From Aeoliella straminimaris (lineage in GTDB: Bacteria > Planctomycetota > Planctomycetia > Pirellulales > Lacipirellulaceae), in NCBI RefSeq assembly GCF_024054565.1, contig NZ_JAMXLR010000065.1, positions 43,499-107,498 on the forward strand: DNA of 64,000 nt, written 5' to 3'. Positions within the stretch are counted from its first letter, which is position 1, and every line of letters starts with the position of its first letter. Below the pieces are notes generated by a model that had not been told where the DNA came from, made no database searches, and was given only the letters and a program-made list of their open reading frames with translations. Of the stretch, positions 39,564-48,229 are shown piece after piece. Both the position numbers and the translations under genes were made by a program.

Positions 39564-40612
39564 TGACCTTCCGCCTTACCAATCTGCTCTATCTGTTCGC
39601 CCTGGTTGCGGCGTCGCTCTCGGCGTTTGGGGCGAGTGGCATCTGGGTGGCCGGCGGGGTGTTGGCGTTCTGGGTGTTGTTGTTTCACCTGCCGCGCCCT
39701 GGTTGTGTGACGCTGCTGGTAATTGGGATCGTCTTGCTGTCGTTGGTCTTGCTTGTTCTTCCTGCCGTGAACGAATCTCGACCGTACTGGCCTCACGCCG
39801 CTTGCCTGAACAACATCCGCGAGCTCACCACGGCCATTATCAACTACGATACGACCAAGGGGCATCTACCGGGAACTGGCACCTCTGCCGACGGTGGTCC
39901 ACCGCATAGCTGGCGGGTAGACATCTTGCCGCAATTGGATCGCCAAGACGTGTTCGATCTGTACCACGTCGACGAAGCATGGAACAGTCGGAGGAACCAG
40001 CAACTGATGGGAACATCACCAATCTACTTCTACGATCTCTACCATTGCCCCGAGCACCACGCCCCCACCGAGACGGCCTACTTCGCCATCACCGGCCCGC
40101 GGACCGTCTGGGGCAATGGCTTCGACGACGTGACCGATGGACTGGGGAATACCATCCTGCTGATGGAAGCCTCCGGCCATGGAACTCATTGGGCCGAGCC
40201 GAAGGACCTGACGTTCGACGAAGCCGTGGAGCTGCTCACCACACCGCTGCCTGCCGACGATAGCGATGGCCATCGCATCGACCATGGCTACTTCTACAAA
40301 CCGAGCTACGTCCGCAACGTCACCATGTGCGACGGAAGCGCCCACTCGCTGCAAGTTCCACTTCCCCGCGAGGCGGCCGTCGCGCTGCTCACCGCCAATG
40401 GTGGGGAGCAGATTGCCCCCGAGTGGCTCGACCGGCAATCGGAACCGCAGCTCGACTATGGCCGCGCGTGGGGATTCAGCCTGTTTGTGGTGCTGGCGGT
40501 GCTGCCGGGTGTGCCGCGACTGCGGCCCTGGATCTGGCCGGTCGCGGGGGGCAAGCGGCAACAGGACGGGGCGGTCGTGCAGGGGAGAGCCGAGCGCCGC
40601 GGCAACCAGTAA
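39563..40612 (+). CDS. DUF1559-like membrane protein, copy 3 of a tandem triplet
   Basis: The 349-residue protein begins M-T-F-R-L-T-N-L-L-Y-L-F-A-L-V-A-A-S-L-S-A-F-G and contains A-C-L-N-N-I-R-E-L-T-T-A-I-I-N-Y-D, H-S-W-R-V-D-I-L-P, F-D-D-V-T-D-G-L-G-N-T-I-L-L-M-E and a C-terminal helix (F-S-L-F-V-V-L-A-V-L-P-G-V). TAATG links it to copy 2. Its C-terminal tail is basic and glutamine-rich. The same motif K-D-L-T-F-D-E-A-V-E-L-L in all three copies lies near residue 210-225 and is not part of ordinary DUF1559 proteins that I recall. Confidence 0.87.
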   Translation: MTFRLTNLLYLFALVAASLSAFGASGIWVAGGVLAFWVLLFHLPRPGCVTLLVIGIVLLSLVLLVLPAVNESRPYWPHAACLNNIRELTTAIINYDTTKGHLPGTGTSADGGPPHSWRVDILPQLDRQDVFDLYHVDEAWNSRRNQQLMGTSPIYFYDLYHCPEHHAPTETAYFAITGPRTVWGNGFDDVTDGLGNTILLMEASGHGTHWAEPKDLTFDEAVELLTTPLPADDSDGHRIDHGYFYKPSYVRNVTMCDGSAHSLQVPLPREAAVALLTANGGEQIAPEWLDRQSEPQLDYGRAWGFSLFVVLAVLPGVPRLRPWIWPVAGGKRQQDGAVVQGRAERRGNQ

Positions 40613-40767
40613 TCACGCACGTCGATCGTCGACCGTGCGAGCGTTGGGGCCCCTGTTTTGCGCGGCGCAGCGGGTTTTTGCATGGGTGGCCTGCCGGCCG
40701 CCGGCTGCGTTACAATATGTGATTCTCGCAGCCTGGCTCGACAATCCTCAACCGACGGTATTCGCCG

Positions 40768-42918
40768 ATGGATCCTTATACCCTGTGCCCCTGTGGCAGT
40801 GGCAAGAAGCTGAAGTTCTGTTGTTCCGACCTGATCGGCGAGATCGAAAAGATCCACCGCATGATCGAGGGCGACCAGCCCCGTGCGGCGCTGCGGCATG
40901 TGGAACAAACGCTGGCCAAGCGCCCCGGGCGGGCGTCGCTGCTCGACCTGAAGGCGATGCTGCAGATGTCGCTGGACGAGCACGACGAAGCAGAAGCCAC
41001 CATCCAGGAGTTCCTGAAATGCGAACCCGATAGCCCTGCCGCGCACGCCCACCATGCGATGCTGTTGGCCGACAAGGGCGAAACGGTCGAGGCGGTCGAC
41101 GCCTTGCAGGCGGCGCTGGAGCGGGTGGAGACCAACCTGCCGCAGCGGGTGCTCGAAGCAATCGGTGCGGTAGGGCATGCCTTGCTGATGAGCGGCGACG
41201 TGGTGGCCGCCCGCGCGCACCTGTGGCTGTACGAAGCCATTGCCGGTGGCAACGATCACCGCGCCCTGGAACTGCTGGTACGGATGAACCAGATGAGCGG
41301 TCTGCCACTGCTGCTGCGCGACCGCATGGCCCTGCGTGGCCTGCCTGCCGATCACCCGGTGGCGGCCGAGATAGAGGTGATCCGGCGGATGGCAGCCGCC
41401 GGCCGCTGGCGGGCCTCCGCGGCACAACTAGACGAGCTGCTGCCCGATCACTTGGACCAGCCACTGTTCTTCTACAACCGCGCGCTGTTGTCCGGCTACC
41501 TGGCCGACCGCAAGAACTTCGCCGCGGGCATGCGACTCTACGCCCGGCAGGATATTCCGGCGGACGACGCCGCCGAGGCCGAGGCCCTGGCTCAGTTGGT
41601 CGATCCGGAGCTCCGCGACGAGGCGGCCCACGCCGTGAAATTGGTGTTCGAGCTGAAGGACGAAGACGCGCTGGTGGAGCGAATCGCGGGCAGCAAGCTG
41701 ATGCAGAATATGAACCTGTCGCCCGAGGAGCTCGAGGGGTTTGAGGGCCCCAAGCCCCGCGGCTACTATATGCTGCTGGACCGCGAGATACCCGAAGAAA
41801 CCGAGAGCCTGACGCGCGACGACGTGCCGCACGTGCTGGGATTCGTCGCCCACTTTGGCCGGCAAACCGACCGCGCGGAGCGACTGGAACTGACGACCGA
41901 CCGCGATGCAAAGTTTGAAAAGACCATCGAAACATTGCGCGCCGAGTTGGGCGATGCCGTCGGCGAACAGCAGGACGAAGTCGACCTGGGCGAAGCCCAG
42001 CACGGTGGCGACGCGGCCCTGAGCTGGCGGTGGCACCTGCCCCCTGCGACGTCGGCCCAGAAGCGCCGCGAGTTGCTGCGAGAAGAACGCCAGGTAGCCT
42101 TGCTGGAGCGTTGGCCCAACACGCCCCGCGCGGCGCTGGGTGGAAAAACGCCGCTCGAAGCGGTCGGTGTCGAAGAACTGCAGTTACCGCTACTGGCGGC
42201 CGTGCTACTGCTGGAGCAAGGCTCGAACAACGTCGGCTTCGGCGAGACGTTCGTCGAGCTCCGCAAGAAACTGGGCCTCGCGCAGCACGAGACGGTTCCC
42301 GCCGATCAGGTTGATGCGGACACGGTACCAGTGGTTCGTGTGAGTCGCATCGACCTTGCGGCTCTCTCGAGCGCCGAGTTGGCCATGCTGTACAAGCGAT
42401 GCGTATTGGTGAACGCCACCGATGCCCTGGGGCACATCCTCCGAGAAGCCCTGAAGCGCGACGACTTCGACTCGTCGCTGCCCCGGCCGAAGCTGTACGA
42501 GCAGCTGTTCACCGTGGAGGAAGACTCCGAGAAAGCGGTGGCCGTGCTCGACGAGGCACGCACTTGGGCCAAGAGCGAAGGCGAGTCGTGCGGCCATTGG
42601 GACATGCTGGAACTGCAACTGCACATTGCTGAAAACAACTCGGAGGGCGCGAACCGCGTGCTCACGCATTTGCGCGACGAGCACATGGACGAACCGGAAA
42701 TCGCCCAGCAGATCTATCAATTGTTGTACATGATCGGCGCGATTCCTCCCGATGCCGGCATGGGGGGCGGGGCGCCCGGTCCCGCGGGTATTCCGAGTGA
42801 CATACCGGCCGGCGCCGCCGCGCAGATGCCGTCCGCCCCGCCAAATGAGTCAGCGATCTGGACACCCGGCGGCGAGACCGAATCGGCCGGCAAGAGCAAA
42901 CTCTGGACACCCGACTGA
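40768..42918 (+). CDS. SEC-C zinc motif plus TPR-like repeat protein
   Basis: The 716-residue protein starts M-D-P-Y-T-L-C-P-C-G-S-G-K-K-L-K-F-C-C, a complete SEC-C zinc motif, here at the N-terminus rather than at the C-terminus as in SecA. Helical TPR-like repeats follow from about 25 to 320 (A-L-R-H-V-E-Q-T-L-A-K-R-P-G, D-E-A-E-A-T-I-Q-E-F-L). A second helical region is at about 420-660. The tail after 660 is a G/P/A-rich, disordered segment containing two W-T-P-[GD] motifs (I-W-T-P-G-G and L-W-T-P-D at the very end). It is cytoplasmic; the role is unknown. The next gene begins 2 bp after its stop. Confidence 0.82.
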   Translation: MDPYTLCPCGSGKKLKFCCSDLIGEIEKIHRMIEGDQPRAALRHVEQTLAKRPGRASLLDLKAMLQMSLDEHDEAEATIQEFLKCEPDSPAAHAHHAMLLADKGETVEAVDALQAALERVETNLPQRVLEAIGAVGHALLMSGDVVAARAHLWLYEAIAGGNDHRALELLVRMNQMSGLPLLLRDRMALRGLPADHPVAAEIEVIRRMAAAGRWRASAAQLDELLPDHLDQPLFFYNRALLSGYLADRKNFAAGMRLYARQDIPADDAAEAEALAQLVDPELRDEAAHAVKLVFELKDEDALVERIAGSKLMQNMNLSPEELEGFEGPKPRGYYMLLDREIPEETESLTRDDVPHVLGFVAHFGRQTDRAERLELTTDRDAKFEKTIETLRAELGDAVGEQQDEVDLGEAQHGGDAALSWRWHLPPATSAQKRRELLREERQVALLERWPNTPRAALGGKTPLEAVGVEELQLPLLAAVLLLEQGSNNVGFGETFVELRKKLGLAQHETVPADQVDADTVPVVRVSRIDLAALSSAELAMLYKRCVLVNATDALGHILREALKRDDFDSSLPRPKLYEQLFTVEEDSEKAVAVLDEARTWAKSEGESCGHWDMLELQLHIAENNSEGANRVLTHLRDEHMDEPEIAQQIYQLLYMIGAIPPDAGMGGGAPGPAGIPSDIPAGAAAQMPSAPPNESAIWTPGGETESAGKSKLWTPD

Positions 42919-42919
42919 A

Positions 42920-43459
42920 ATGCCCTTCAACGATCCCGTCATCGCGGCCACGCTGTGGCTGTTGTCGCTCCTGTGGACATGGTGGATCGCACGCAGTATC
43001 CAGGGTCAGGCCAGCATCGACCGCGGCCAGGCCGTGATTCAGTACGGACCGCGGATTCGCGCCCTGGCGCTGCTCATCTGGACGGGCGCCGCGGCGCTGA
43101 CGTTGTTGGCCTTGTTCGAACCGCTCTTTCCCTGGTGGGGGCGGCTGTGGCTGATCGTTTCTGCGGTGTTTGTCGCCACCGTGCTGCACGTGGAGTTTCA
43201 CTGTTTCGCCGTGCGTTACGACCCGTTCGGCGTGCACTTCATCTCTCCCTGGCGCGCGGATCGGTTGGTGCCGTGGGACGATTTTTGCCGTGTCTACTAC
43301 AGCGACTTGGACGACGCTTACGTGCTGCAGTCGAACTCCCACGGTAAGATGTCTCTGCACAAGTACCTTAGCGGTATAGATTCGCTGCTCGGCGAACTTG
43401 CCGAGCGGGGGATTCCCCTGGATCTCGACAACTCTCCCTCTTGTCCACGCCTGCAATGA
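42920..43459 (+). CDS. Membrane protein with PH-like C-terminal domain
   Basis: The ATG at 42920 follows the SEC-C/TPR stop by one base, giving 179 residues. Three hydrophobic helices (about 7-24, 48-68 and 72-88) are followed by a soluble part with Y-D-P-F-G-V-H-F-I-S-P-W-R-A-D-R-L-V-P-W-D-D-F, resembling bacterial PH-domain (DUF304-type) sequences. I recognise no catalytic motif. Its TGA overlaps the ATG of ribD. The three genes 40768, 42920 and 43456 probably form one operon. Confidence 0.7.
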   Translation: MPFNDPVIAATLWLLSLLWTWWIARSIQGQASIDRGQAVIQYGPRIRALALLIWTGAAALTLLALFEPLFPWWGRLWLIVSAVFVATVLHVEFHCFAVRYDPFGVHFISPWRADRLVPWDDFCRVYYSDLDDAYVLQSNSHGKMSLHKYLSGIDSLLGELAERGIPLDLDNSPSCPRLQ

Positions 43460-44577
43460 CTTCTCTCGATTCCCAATTCATGGCACGTGCACTCCAGCTG
43501 GCCCGACAGGGCGAGGGACACGTGGAACCCAATCCCATGGTCGGCGCCGTGGTGGTCGCCGATGGACAGATTGTCGGCGAAGGTTGGCACCAGAAGTTTG
43601 GCGGGCCGCACGCCGAGGTGAACGCCCTGGCGGCCGCCGGCCCGCGCGCACGCGGGGCGACGCTGTACGTCACGCTCGAACCGTGCTGCCACACCGGCAA
43701 AACTCCTCCCTGCAGCCAGGCCGTGATCGAGGCGGGCATCGCCCGCGTGGTGGCGGCCGTGGCCGATCCCTTTCCGCAGGTCGATGGCGGTGGCTTCTAT
43801 CAACTGCGCAATGCAGGAGTGACATGCGAGATCGGCCTCATGCAACAAGAGGCCCGGCATCTGCTCGCTCCGTACCTGAAGCTCGTCACTACCGGCCGGC
43901 CCTGGGTGATTGCCAAATGGGCGATGACACTCGATGGCAAGATCGCCACACACACTGGTTCTAGCCAGTGGATTACCGGCACCAAAGCCCGCCAGCGGGT
44001 GCACCAGCTTCGCGGGCGGATGGATGCCATCATCGTTGGATCGAGGACCGCTCGAGTCGACAACCCACTGCTGACCGCCCGTCCGCCGGGAGTGCGCAGG
44101 GCAACGCGGATCGTGTTGGGGCACCTCGATCCGGAGAGCCAATTGGCCAACAGTGCCCACGATGCGCCCCTGATCGTCGTGCGTCCCCGGCACGTCGACC
44201 CCAGCGAGTACCACTGGCTCACTGCCACTGGTGGTGAACTGCTGTTGGTAGACGAGGGCGACCACATCACACAAATGGGGCAATTGCTCGACCAGTTGGG
44301 CGAGCGGCGGATGACCAACGTAATGTTCGAAGGGGGCGCTGTGGTACTCGGCGCGTTGTTCGATGCCCATGTCGTGGACGAGGTACATGCGTACGTCGCC
44401 CCCAAAATCACCGGCGGCTCCGGCGCCCCCAGCCCGGTGAGCGGCTTCGGCGCGTGCGACATGAACGACTCCATCCAACTGGAGGGCATCGAGCTCGAAC
44501 AACTGGAGAACGACCTCTTCATCCACGGGCGGGTAAAGCACTCGAGCGGCACCGTTAGCACTACTCCACGCCCGTGA
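43456..44577 (+). CDS. ribD: Bifunctional riboflavin biosynthesis deaminase/reductase
   Basis: The ATG at 43456 overlaps the previous stop, giving 373 residues. The N-terminal deaminase domain has the zinc site H-A-E-V-N-A-L and E-P-C-C-H-T-G-K-T-P-P-C, preceded by V-E-P-N-P-M-V-G-A-V-V-V. The C-terminal reductase domain has K-W-A-M-T-L-D-G-K-I-A-T, S-S-Q-W-I-T-G and V-M-F-E-G-G-A-V-V-L-G. It catalyses two successive steps from the GTP-derived pyrimidine toward riboflavin. Length is as in E. coli (367). Its 3' end overlaps the convergent gene by 17 bp. Confidence 0.96.
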   Translation: MTSLDSQFMARALQLARQGEGHVEPNPMVGAVVVADGQIVGEGWHQKFGGPHAEVNALAAAGPRARGATLYVTLEPCCHTGKTPPCSQAVIEAGIARVVAAVADPFPQVDGGGFYQLRNAGVTCEIGLMQQEARHLLAPYLKLVTTGRPWVIAKWAMTLDGKIATHTGSSQWITGTKARQRVHQLRGRMDAIIVGSRTARVDNPLLTARPPGVRRATRIVLGHLDPESQLANSAHDAPLIVVRPRHVDPSEYHWLTATGGELLLVDEGDHITQMGQLLDQLGERRMTNVMFEGGAVVLGALFDAHVVDEVHAYVAPKITGGSGAPSPVSGFGACDMNDSIQLEGIELEQLENDLFIHGRVKHSSGTVSTTPRP

Positions 44578-45349
44578 GTCCCTGCTCTTTGACGGTCCAC
44601 TTACCCTCTGCCGATTTGAATAGCAGAGCTTCCCCGAATTCGTACCCAACGCGATACGACACCGCAGCCCGTTTTTTGTCGGAGCTGAAGAAAACGGCCT
44701 CTACATACGGGTGTGTTTCAAAGTGCCATCCGCTACCCCAATGCCCCCGGATCACGTCCAGCTGCGGACTCAGGTACTCCAACCGGTCGATGCGCTGCTG
44801 GCTGGTGTTATCTTCATGCAATAGGTGTTCGTATCCCTGTTCATCGTCCTGACAAATGAAACGGGCCAGTGTGTAGATGTACTTGTACTTGTAATAGAGG
44901 ATCTTTTTTCCGGTCCCCGCCACCGCCGGCCGGAAATCTTCGACCTTCATTTTGCTGATACTGGGCAGATCGAATAGCCAATCGAGATCAGAGTAGATCC
45001 CCTGATCAAAGACCCGCTGGAGGTCGGAATCGACGATCGTAACGGCGATCTTGTCCTGTACGACCGCATACGCAGTGTCCTTGTAGAGTTGCTGGTCTGG
45101 CTGGTACAGCACCTGGAAGATGGCGTAGACGTCCTGTTCGAAGGCGGGCTTCTTGGCCAGCATCTCCGCCGACACCGGCTTGGACTCCGCGTGCCAGGCC
45201 TCGAGAAACTCGGTGAGTGGCTTGCTGCTGTGGGCCGCGTACCCCTCGTCCAGTTCCGCCTTCCAGTCCTTCGCGTCGGCGCGAAAGCTAAATGTGCTAA
45301 ATGCACAGAGGAATACGACCATGCATGCTGCATACGATCTGTTCCACAT
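44561..45349 (-). CDS. Secreted hypothetical protein, 262 residues
   Basis: The ATG at 45349 follows AGGTGG and opens a signal peptide (A-C-M-V-V-F-L-C-A-F-S-T-F-S-F-R-A-D-A). The mature part has a motif Y-A-I-F-Q-V-L-Y-Q-P and a C-terminal beta-rich region (G-W-H-F-E-T-H-P-Y-V-E-A-V-F-F, A-V-S-Y-R-V-G-Y-E-F-G-E-A-L-L). I recognise no named family. It converges with ribD and overlaps it by 17 bp at the 3' ends. Confidence 0.7.
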   Translation of the reverse strand: MWNRSYAACMVVFLCAFSTFSFRADAKDWKAELDEGYAAHSSKPLTEFLEAWHAESKPVSAEMLAKKPAFEQDVYAIFQVLYQPDQQLYKDTAYAVVQDKIAVTIVDSDLQRVFDQGIYSDLDWLFDLPSISKMKVEDFRPAVAGTGKKILYYKYKYIYTLARFICQDDEQGYEHLLHEDNTSQQRIDRLEYLSPQLDVIRGHWGSGWHFETHPYVEAVFFSSDKKRAAVSYRVGYEFGEALLFKSAEGKWTVKEQGLTGVE

Positions 45350-45408
45350 CAGCCACCTCTCCGGGTTCGAGTTCAGACTCCATGGTTTACGCCGCCGGTC
45401 GCTGCCAG

Positions 45409-45759
45409 CTACCGCCGCAGAATCTTCTCCATCGCTTTGCCCTTGGCAAGCTCGTCGATCAATTTGTCCAGCCAGCGAATCTTCTGCATCAATGGATCCT
45501 CGACATCCTCGACCCGAATGCCGCACACCACGCCTTTTATCAACGCGCAGTTAGGGTTCATGGCCGGGGCCTGGTCGAAGAACGTTTCGACGTCGTGTTC
45601 CAGTTCAATTTGCTCCAGCAGCCCTGCCTGATCGTAGCCGGTCAGCCAGCCGATGATCTGATCGACTTCCTGCTTCGAGCGGCCTTTGCGTTCGGCTTTC
45701 TGTACGTACGCCGGATATACTTTGGCCAGCGGCATCGTGAAAATACGGTGCTTGGGCAA
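45409..45759 (-). CDS. DUF2200 family protein with probable TTG start
   Basis: The family begins M-x-K-H-R-I-[YF]-T-M; here the TTG at 45759 yields M-P-K-H-R-I-F-T-M with a perfect AGGAGG six bases upstream. The ATG two codons earlier (45765) directly abuts that Shine-Dalgarno sequence and is less likely. The 116-residue product continues V-Y-P-A-Y-V-Q-K-A-E-R-K-G-R-[ST]-K-x-E-V-D-Q-I-I-G-W-L-T-G-Y-D-Q-A-G-L, N-P-N-C-A-L-I-K-G-V-V-C-G-I-R-V-E and D-P-L-M-Q-K-I-R-W-L-D-K-L-I-D-E-L-A-K-G-K. It is cytoplasmic; the function is unknown. Confidence 0.9.
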   Translation of the reverse strand: MPKHRIFTMPLAKVYPAYVQKAERKGRSKQEVDQIIGWLTGYDQAGLLEQIELEHDVETFFDQAPAMNPNCALIKGVVCGIRVEDVEDPLMQKIRWLDKLIDELAKGKAMEKILRR

Positions 45760-45879
45760 TGTCATCCTCCTGTAGTTTGCAGCGTGCGGTCGGTGGGCAT
45801 TTTCAACGGGCGCTAGTAAAGCGATCCGTCGTACGAACAGGGCCGCGCCGAAGAACATTCACTCATGTACTCCATCCAG

Positions 45880-46854
45880 TCAGGGTGCTGGCTGCGGCTT
45901 CCAACCGAGTGGATCGTCGAACAACCCGCGATCTGCCACCTGGCGAGCGTTCGCGCCATCCAAATCGGTCACCCACAGGCTGAACTTCGGTACCCCGGTG
46001 GGACCATCTGGCCACTCTTCGCGCAGAAAGTACAACCGATCGCCGCCATGGGTGAACGTGGGCTGATAACATCCACCGCAGTCGGGGGTCAGCACGCGCT
46101 GGGATTTCGCCGCAGCGTCGGCCAGCACAATCTTGGTGTCACCCGAGTACTTACCTTGGGTGTAAGCAAGCAACTGCTGGTCGGGAGATGGCACGGCCCT
46201 CGGAGGACCAACCAGCGGTTGCGGTGGTGACGCCCCATCCACAGCGATCGACATCCTGCCGCTGGAGGTCGAGTACACCACCTGCGTTCCATCGACGTTG
46301 AAATGCGGTGCGAAAGCAATGTCTTCATCCGCTGTAAGCTGCCGCAGGTTGGTTCCGTCTGCATCGACGACGCAAATCACACCACCCGGTTCCCAATTGG
46401 CAGCCAGACCACCCCAATTGTAGGTCTTGTCGCGGGCGAAGACGACCGACTTGCCATCTGGCGAGAACCGCGGCGATGTGTCGTTCGCATCGACATCGGT
46501 TAGCTGTGTTTTCTCGCTTCCGTCGAGCCGCATCGCAAAAAGATGATCGGCGCGGTCCCCCGGAATACCCGCGGCGTAGACAATCCACTGACCATCGGGC
46601 GAGAAGCTTGCCGCAGTCTCGTACTCAGGCGTATCGCCAATCCGCGACACTTTCTGGTCGGTCAGATTCAGCAGATACAAGTCGCGCCGCCCAGTTCCGA
46701 CGGCATTGAACAGTATCGCGTCGTCGGTCGGCGAGACCGCGATGGTCACGTCCCCGTGACCTGGGGGCCGGTAGTGGTCGCGTGGCGTACCGATCGGACA
46801 CCCAGCAAGGCAAAGAAACGAGGCACACAAAGTCAGTCGGAGTCCAGATTGCAC
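45880..46854 (-). CDS. TolB-like beta-propeller lipoprotein
   Basis: The GTG at 46854 has GGAG nearby. The 324-residue protein has a lipobox (L-C-L-A-G-C, about residue 19) and a chain of WD40-like/PD40 repeats with the mark F-S-P-D-G: A-A-S-F-S-P-D-G-Q-W-I-V-Y, P-R-F-S-P-D-G-K-S-V-V-F, and weaker copies ending G-D-R-L-Y-F-L. Such propellers bind proteins or peptidoglycan-associated complexes in the periplasm, but without tolA/pal neighbours no TolB role should be claimed. Confidence 0.82.
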   Translation of the reverse strand: MQSGLRLTLCASFLCLAGCPIGTPRDHYRPPGHGDVTIAVSPTDDAILFNAVGTGRRDLYLLNLTDQKVSRIGDTPEYETAASFSPDGQWIVYAAGIPGDRADHLFAMRLDGSEKTQLTDVDANDTSPRFSPDGKSVVFARDKTYNWGGLAANWEPGGVICVVDADGTNLRQLTADEDIAFAPHFNVDGTQVVYSTSSGRMSIAVDGASPPQPLVGPPRAVPSPDQQLLAYTQGKYSGDTKIVLADAAAKSQRVLTPDCGGCYQPTFTHGGDRLYFLREEWPDGPTGVPKFSLWVTDLDGANARQVADRGLFDDPLGWKPQPAP

Positions 46855-47179
46855 GTTCTTTGCTCCACTTGTCTGAGATGGAATGCTGTCGCGTTCGCCC
46901 TGCTTGCCCGGGCCAATACAGGATACTGTCCGCGATCACGTGCCGTCCAGACAATGCACTAAAGCCAACGGTGACAAGAGAAATCGCGGGAAGATGATTC
47001 GCTGCCGGTTACGACCAACGATGGACAAGGGGACACTGTCCTGCCCCGCCCCCCCGCAGCCAGCATTGACACCCCTTTCGGGATGGCGCTAATAGCGTGC
47101 TACCATTGGGTGCATAGCGGGGCATCCGTAGACGCCAGAACTTCCGAATTGGCCCACAGAAGTAGCAGAGGGACGAGAC
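46855..47179. other. Divergent intergenic region between the TolB-like lipoprotein and ZIP genes
   Basis: These 325 bp contain no convincing ORF. A likely rightward promoter for the ZIP gene is listed separately. A short inverted repeat GGGGACA-ctg-TCCTGCCCC occurs at about 47029-47046. No obvious Zur or Fur consensus box was seen, which is worth noting for a metal transporter. Confidence 0.3.
47066..47095 (+). promoter_or_regulatory. Possible sigma-70 promoter of the ZIP transporter
   Basis: A perfect -35 hexamer TTGACA (47066-47071) is followed after 18 bp by TAATAG (47090-47095), a weak -10. The start codon at 47180 lies 85 bp downstream with a GAGGGAC ribosome-binding site. The -10 mismatch keeps this tentative. 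Confidence 0.4.
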
Positions 47180-47974
47180 ATGCTGACCGGCATTCAATTC
47201 ACCTATCTGGCGATCATTCTGCTGTGCACATTTGCGGGCGGTTACTTGCCATTGGCCAACCCGCAGCGGGTTCGCATGGGCGAAGGGTTTCCGCTGGGCG
47301 AGGCTTTCTCGTCGGGGGTATTTCTGGCGCTGTCGCTCACGATGATGCTGCCATCGGCATTCGTCGTCTTTCGCCAAGCGGTGCCCGACATGAATTATCC
47401 CTGGTCGTCGACCATTGCCATCGTGGCCTTCCTGGTGCTGTTGGCCATGGAGCACCTGAGTGGGCAGTTCGTCTCGCAAGAACAACACGCGGCCCACGGC
47501 GGAGCGCTACCGGCCACGATTCCCATCATCATGACGGCCATGCTCGCCGCGCCATCGTTCTTTCTGGGAGCGATGCTCGGCATGAGCGATCCCGAGGCAG
47601 CCGCACTCATCTTCATTGCCATCATCCTGCATAAGGGTACGGCCGCCTTTGCACTTGCATTGGCCATGGTCCGCAGCACACTCACCCGCCCGCAAACATT
47701 GCTGTTGTTCACCGCGTTCGCGATCAGCACGCCCCTTGGCATCGTGGCCGGAGGATTCGCCGAGCAGTACATTACCAGTTCGATACTGATCGTCAAGGCA
47801 ATTGTCTTGTCGCTGGGCGCAGGCACATTCCTCTACCTGGGCACGCTGCACGAGATGAAGAAGGCTACGCTGATCGAGCATTGCTGTCGCCCGAGTTGCT
47901 ACGTAGCCCTGGTTGCAGGACTCTCCATTACCGGGGTGGTCCGCTGGATCGTTGGCGAAGCCCACCAGCTGTGA
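47180..47974 (+). CDS. ZIP family divalent-metal transporter
   Basis: The 264-residue inner-membrane protein has about eight hydrophobic helices. The signature is in the fourth and fifth helices: I-F-I-A-I-I-L-H-K-G-T-A-A-F-A-L-A (the conserved His of the transport site) and G-A-G-T-F-L-Y-L-G-T-L-H-E. A His-containing loop (E-Q-H-A-A-H-G-G) between helices III and IV is typical for metal sensing. It probably imports Zn2+ or a related ion. It is the only clear metal transporter in the window and is far from the putative zinc-linked cluster at 11-20 kb. Confidence 0.9.
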   Translation: MLTGIQFTYLAIILLCTFAGGYLPLANPQRVRMGEGFPLGEAFSSGVFLALSLTMMLPSAFVVFRQAVPDMNYPWSSTIAIVAFLVLLAMEHLSGQFVSQEQHAAHGGALPATIPIIMTAMLAAPSFFLGAMLGMSDPEAAALIFIAIILHKGTAAFALALAMVRSTLTRPQTLLLFTAFAISTPLGIVAGGFAEQYITSSILIVKAIVLSLGAGTFLYLGTLHEMKKATLIEHCCRPSCYVALVAGLSITGVVRWIVGEAHQL

Positions 47975-48229
47975 CCCAACTGGCCGCCGCTTGGCAGCTC
48001 AATTGACGCCAGCCAGTCATAAGAACATGGCGGTGGAACTCACTCGCCGATGCGATCCACGGGATGCGTGGCATGCTGCACTCTATCCGCCCCGGCGCGC
48101 GGTGCTAAGCGTCCGCTGGCTGTTGTTGAAGGCTGGGGGTCTTGATGGTTTTGGATCCGAAAATCGCATTCCGGATTGACACTCCAGAGCACCCGAAATC
48201 CCCGCAGAGGATTAGGGAACTAGCTGGAA

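Noticed and set aside
40748..41935. A 395-residue minus-strand frame
   Set aside because: Opposite the SEC-C/TPR gene; Arg/Pro/Ser-rich shadow without motifs.
45880..46854. Calling the propeller lipoprotein TolB
   Set aside because: Only the repeats are shared; no Tol-Pal neighbours are present and it has a lipobox, unlike true TolB.
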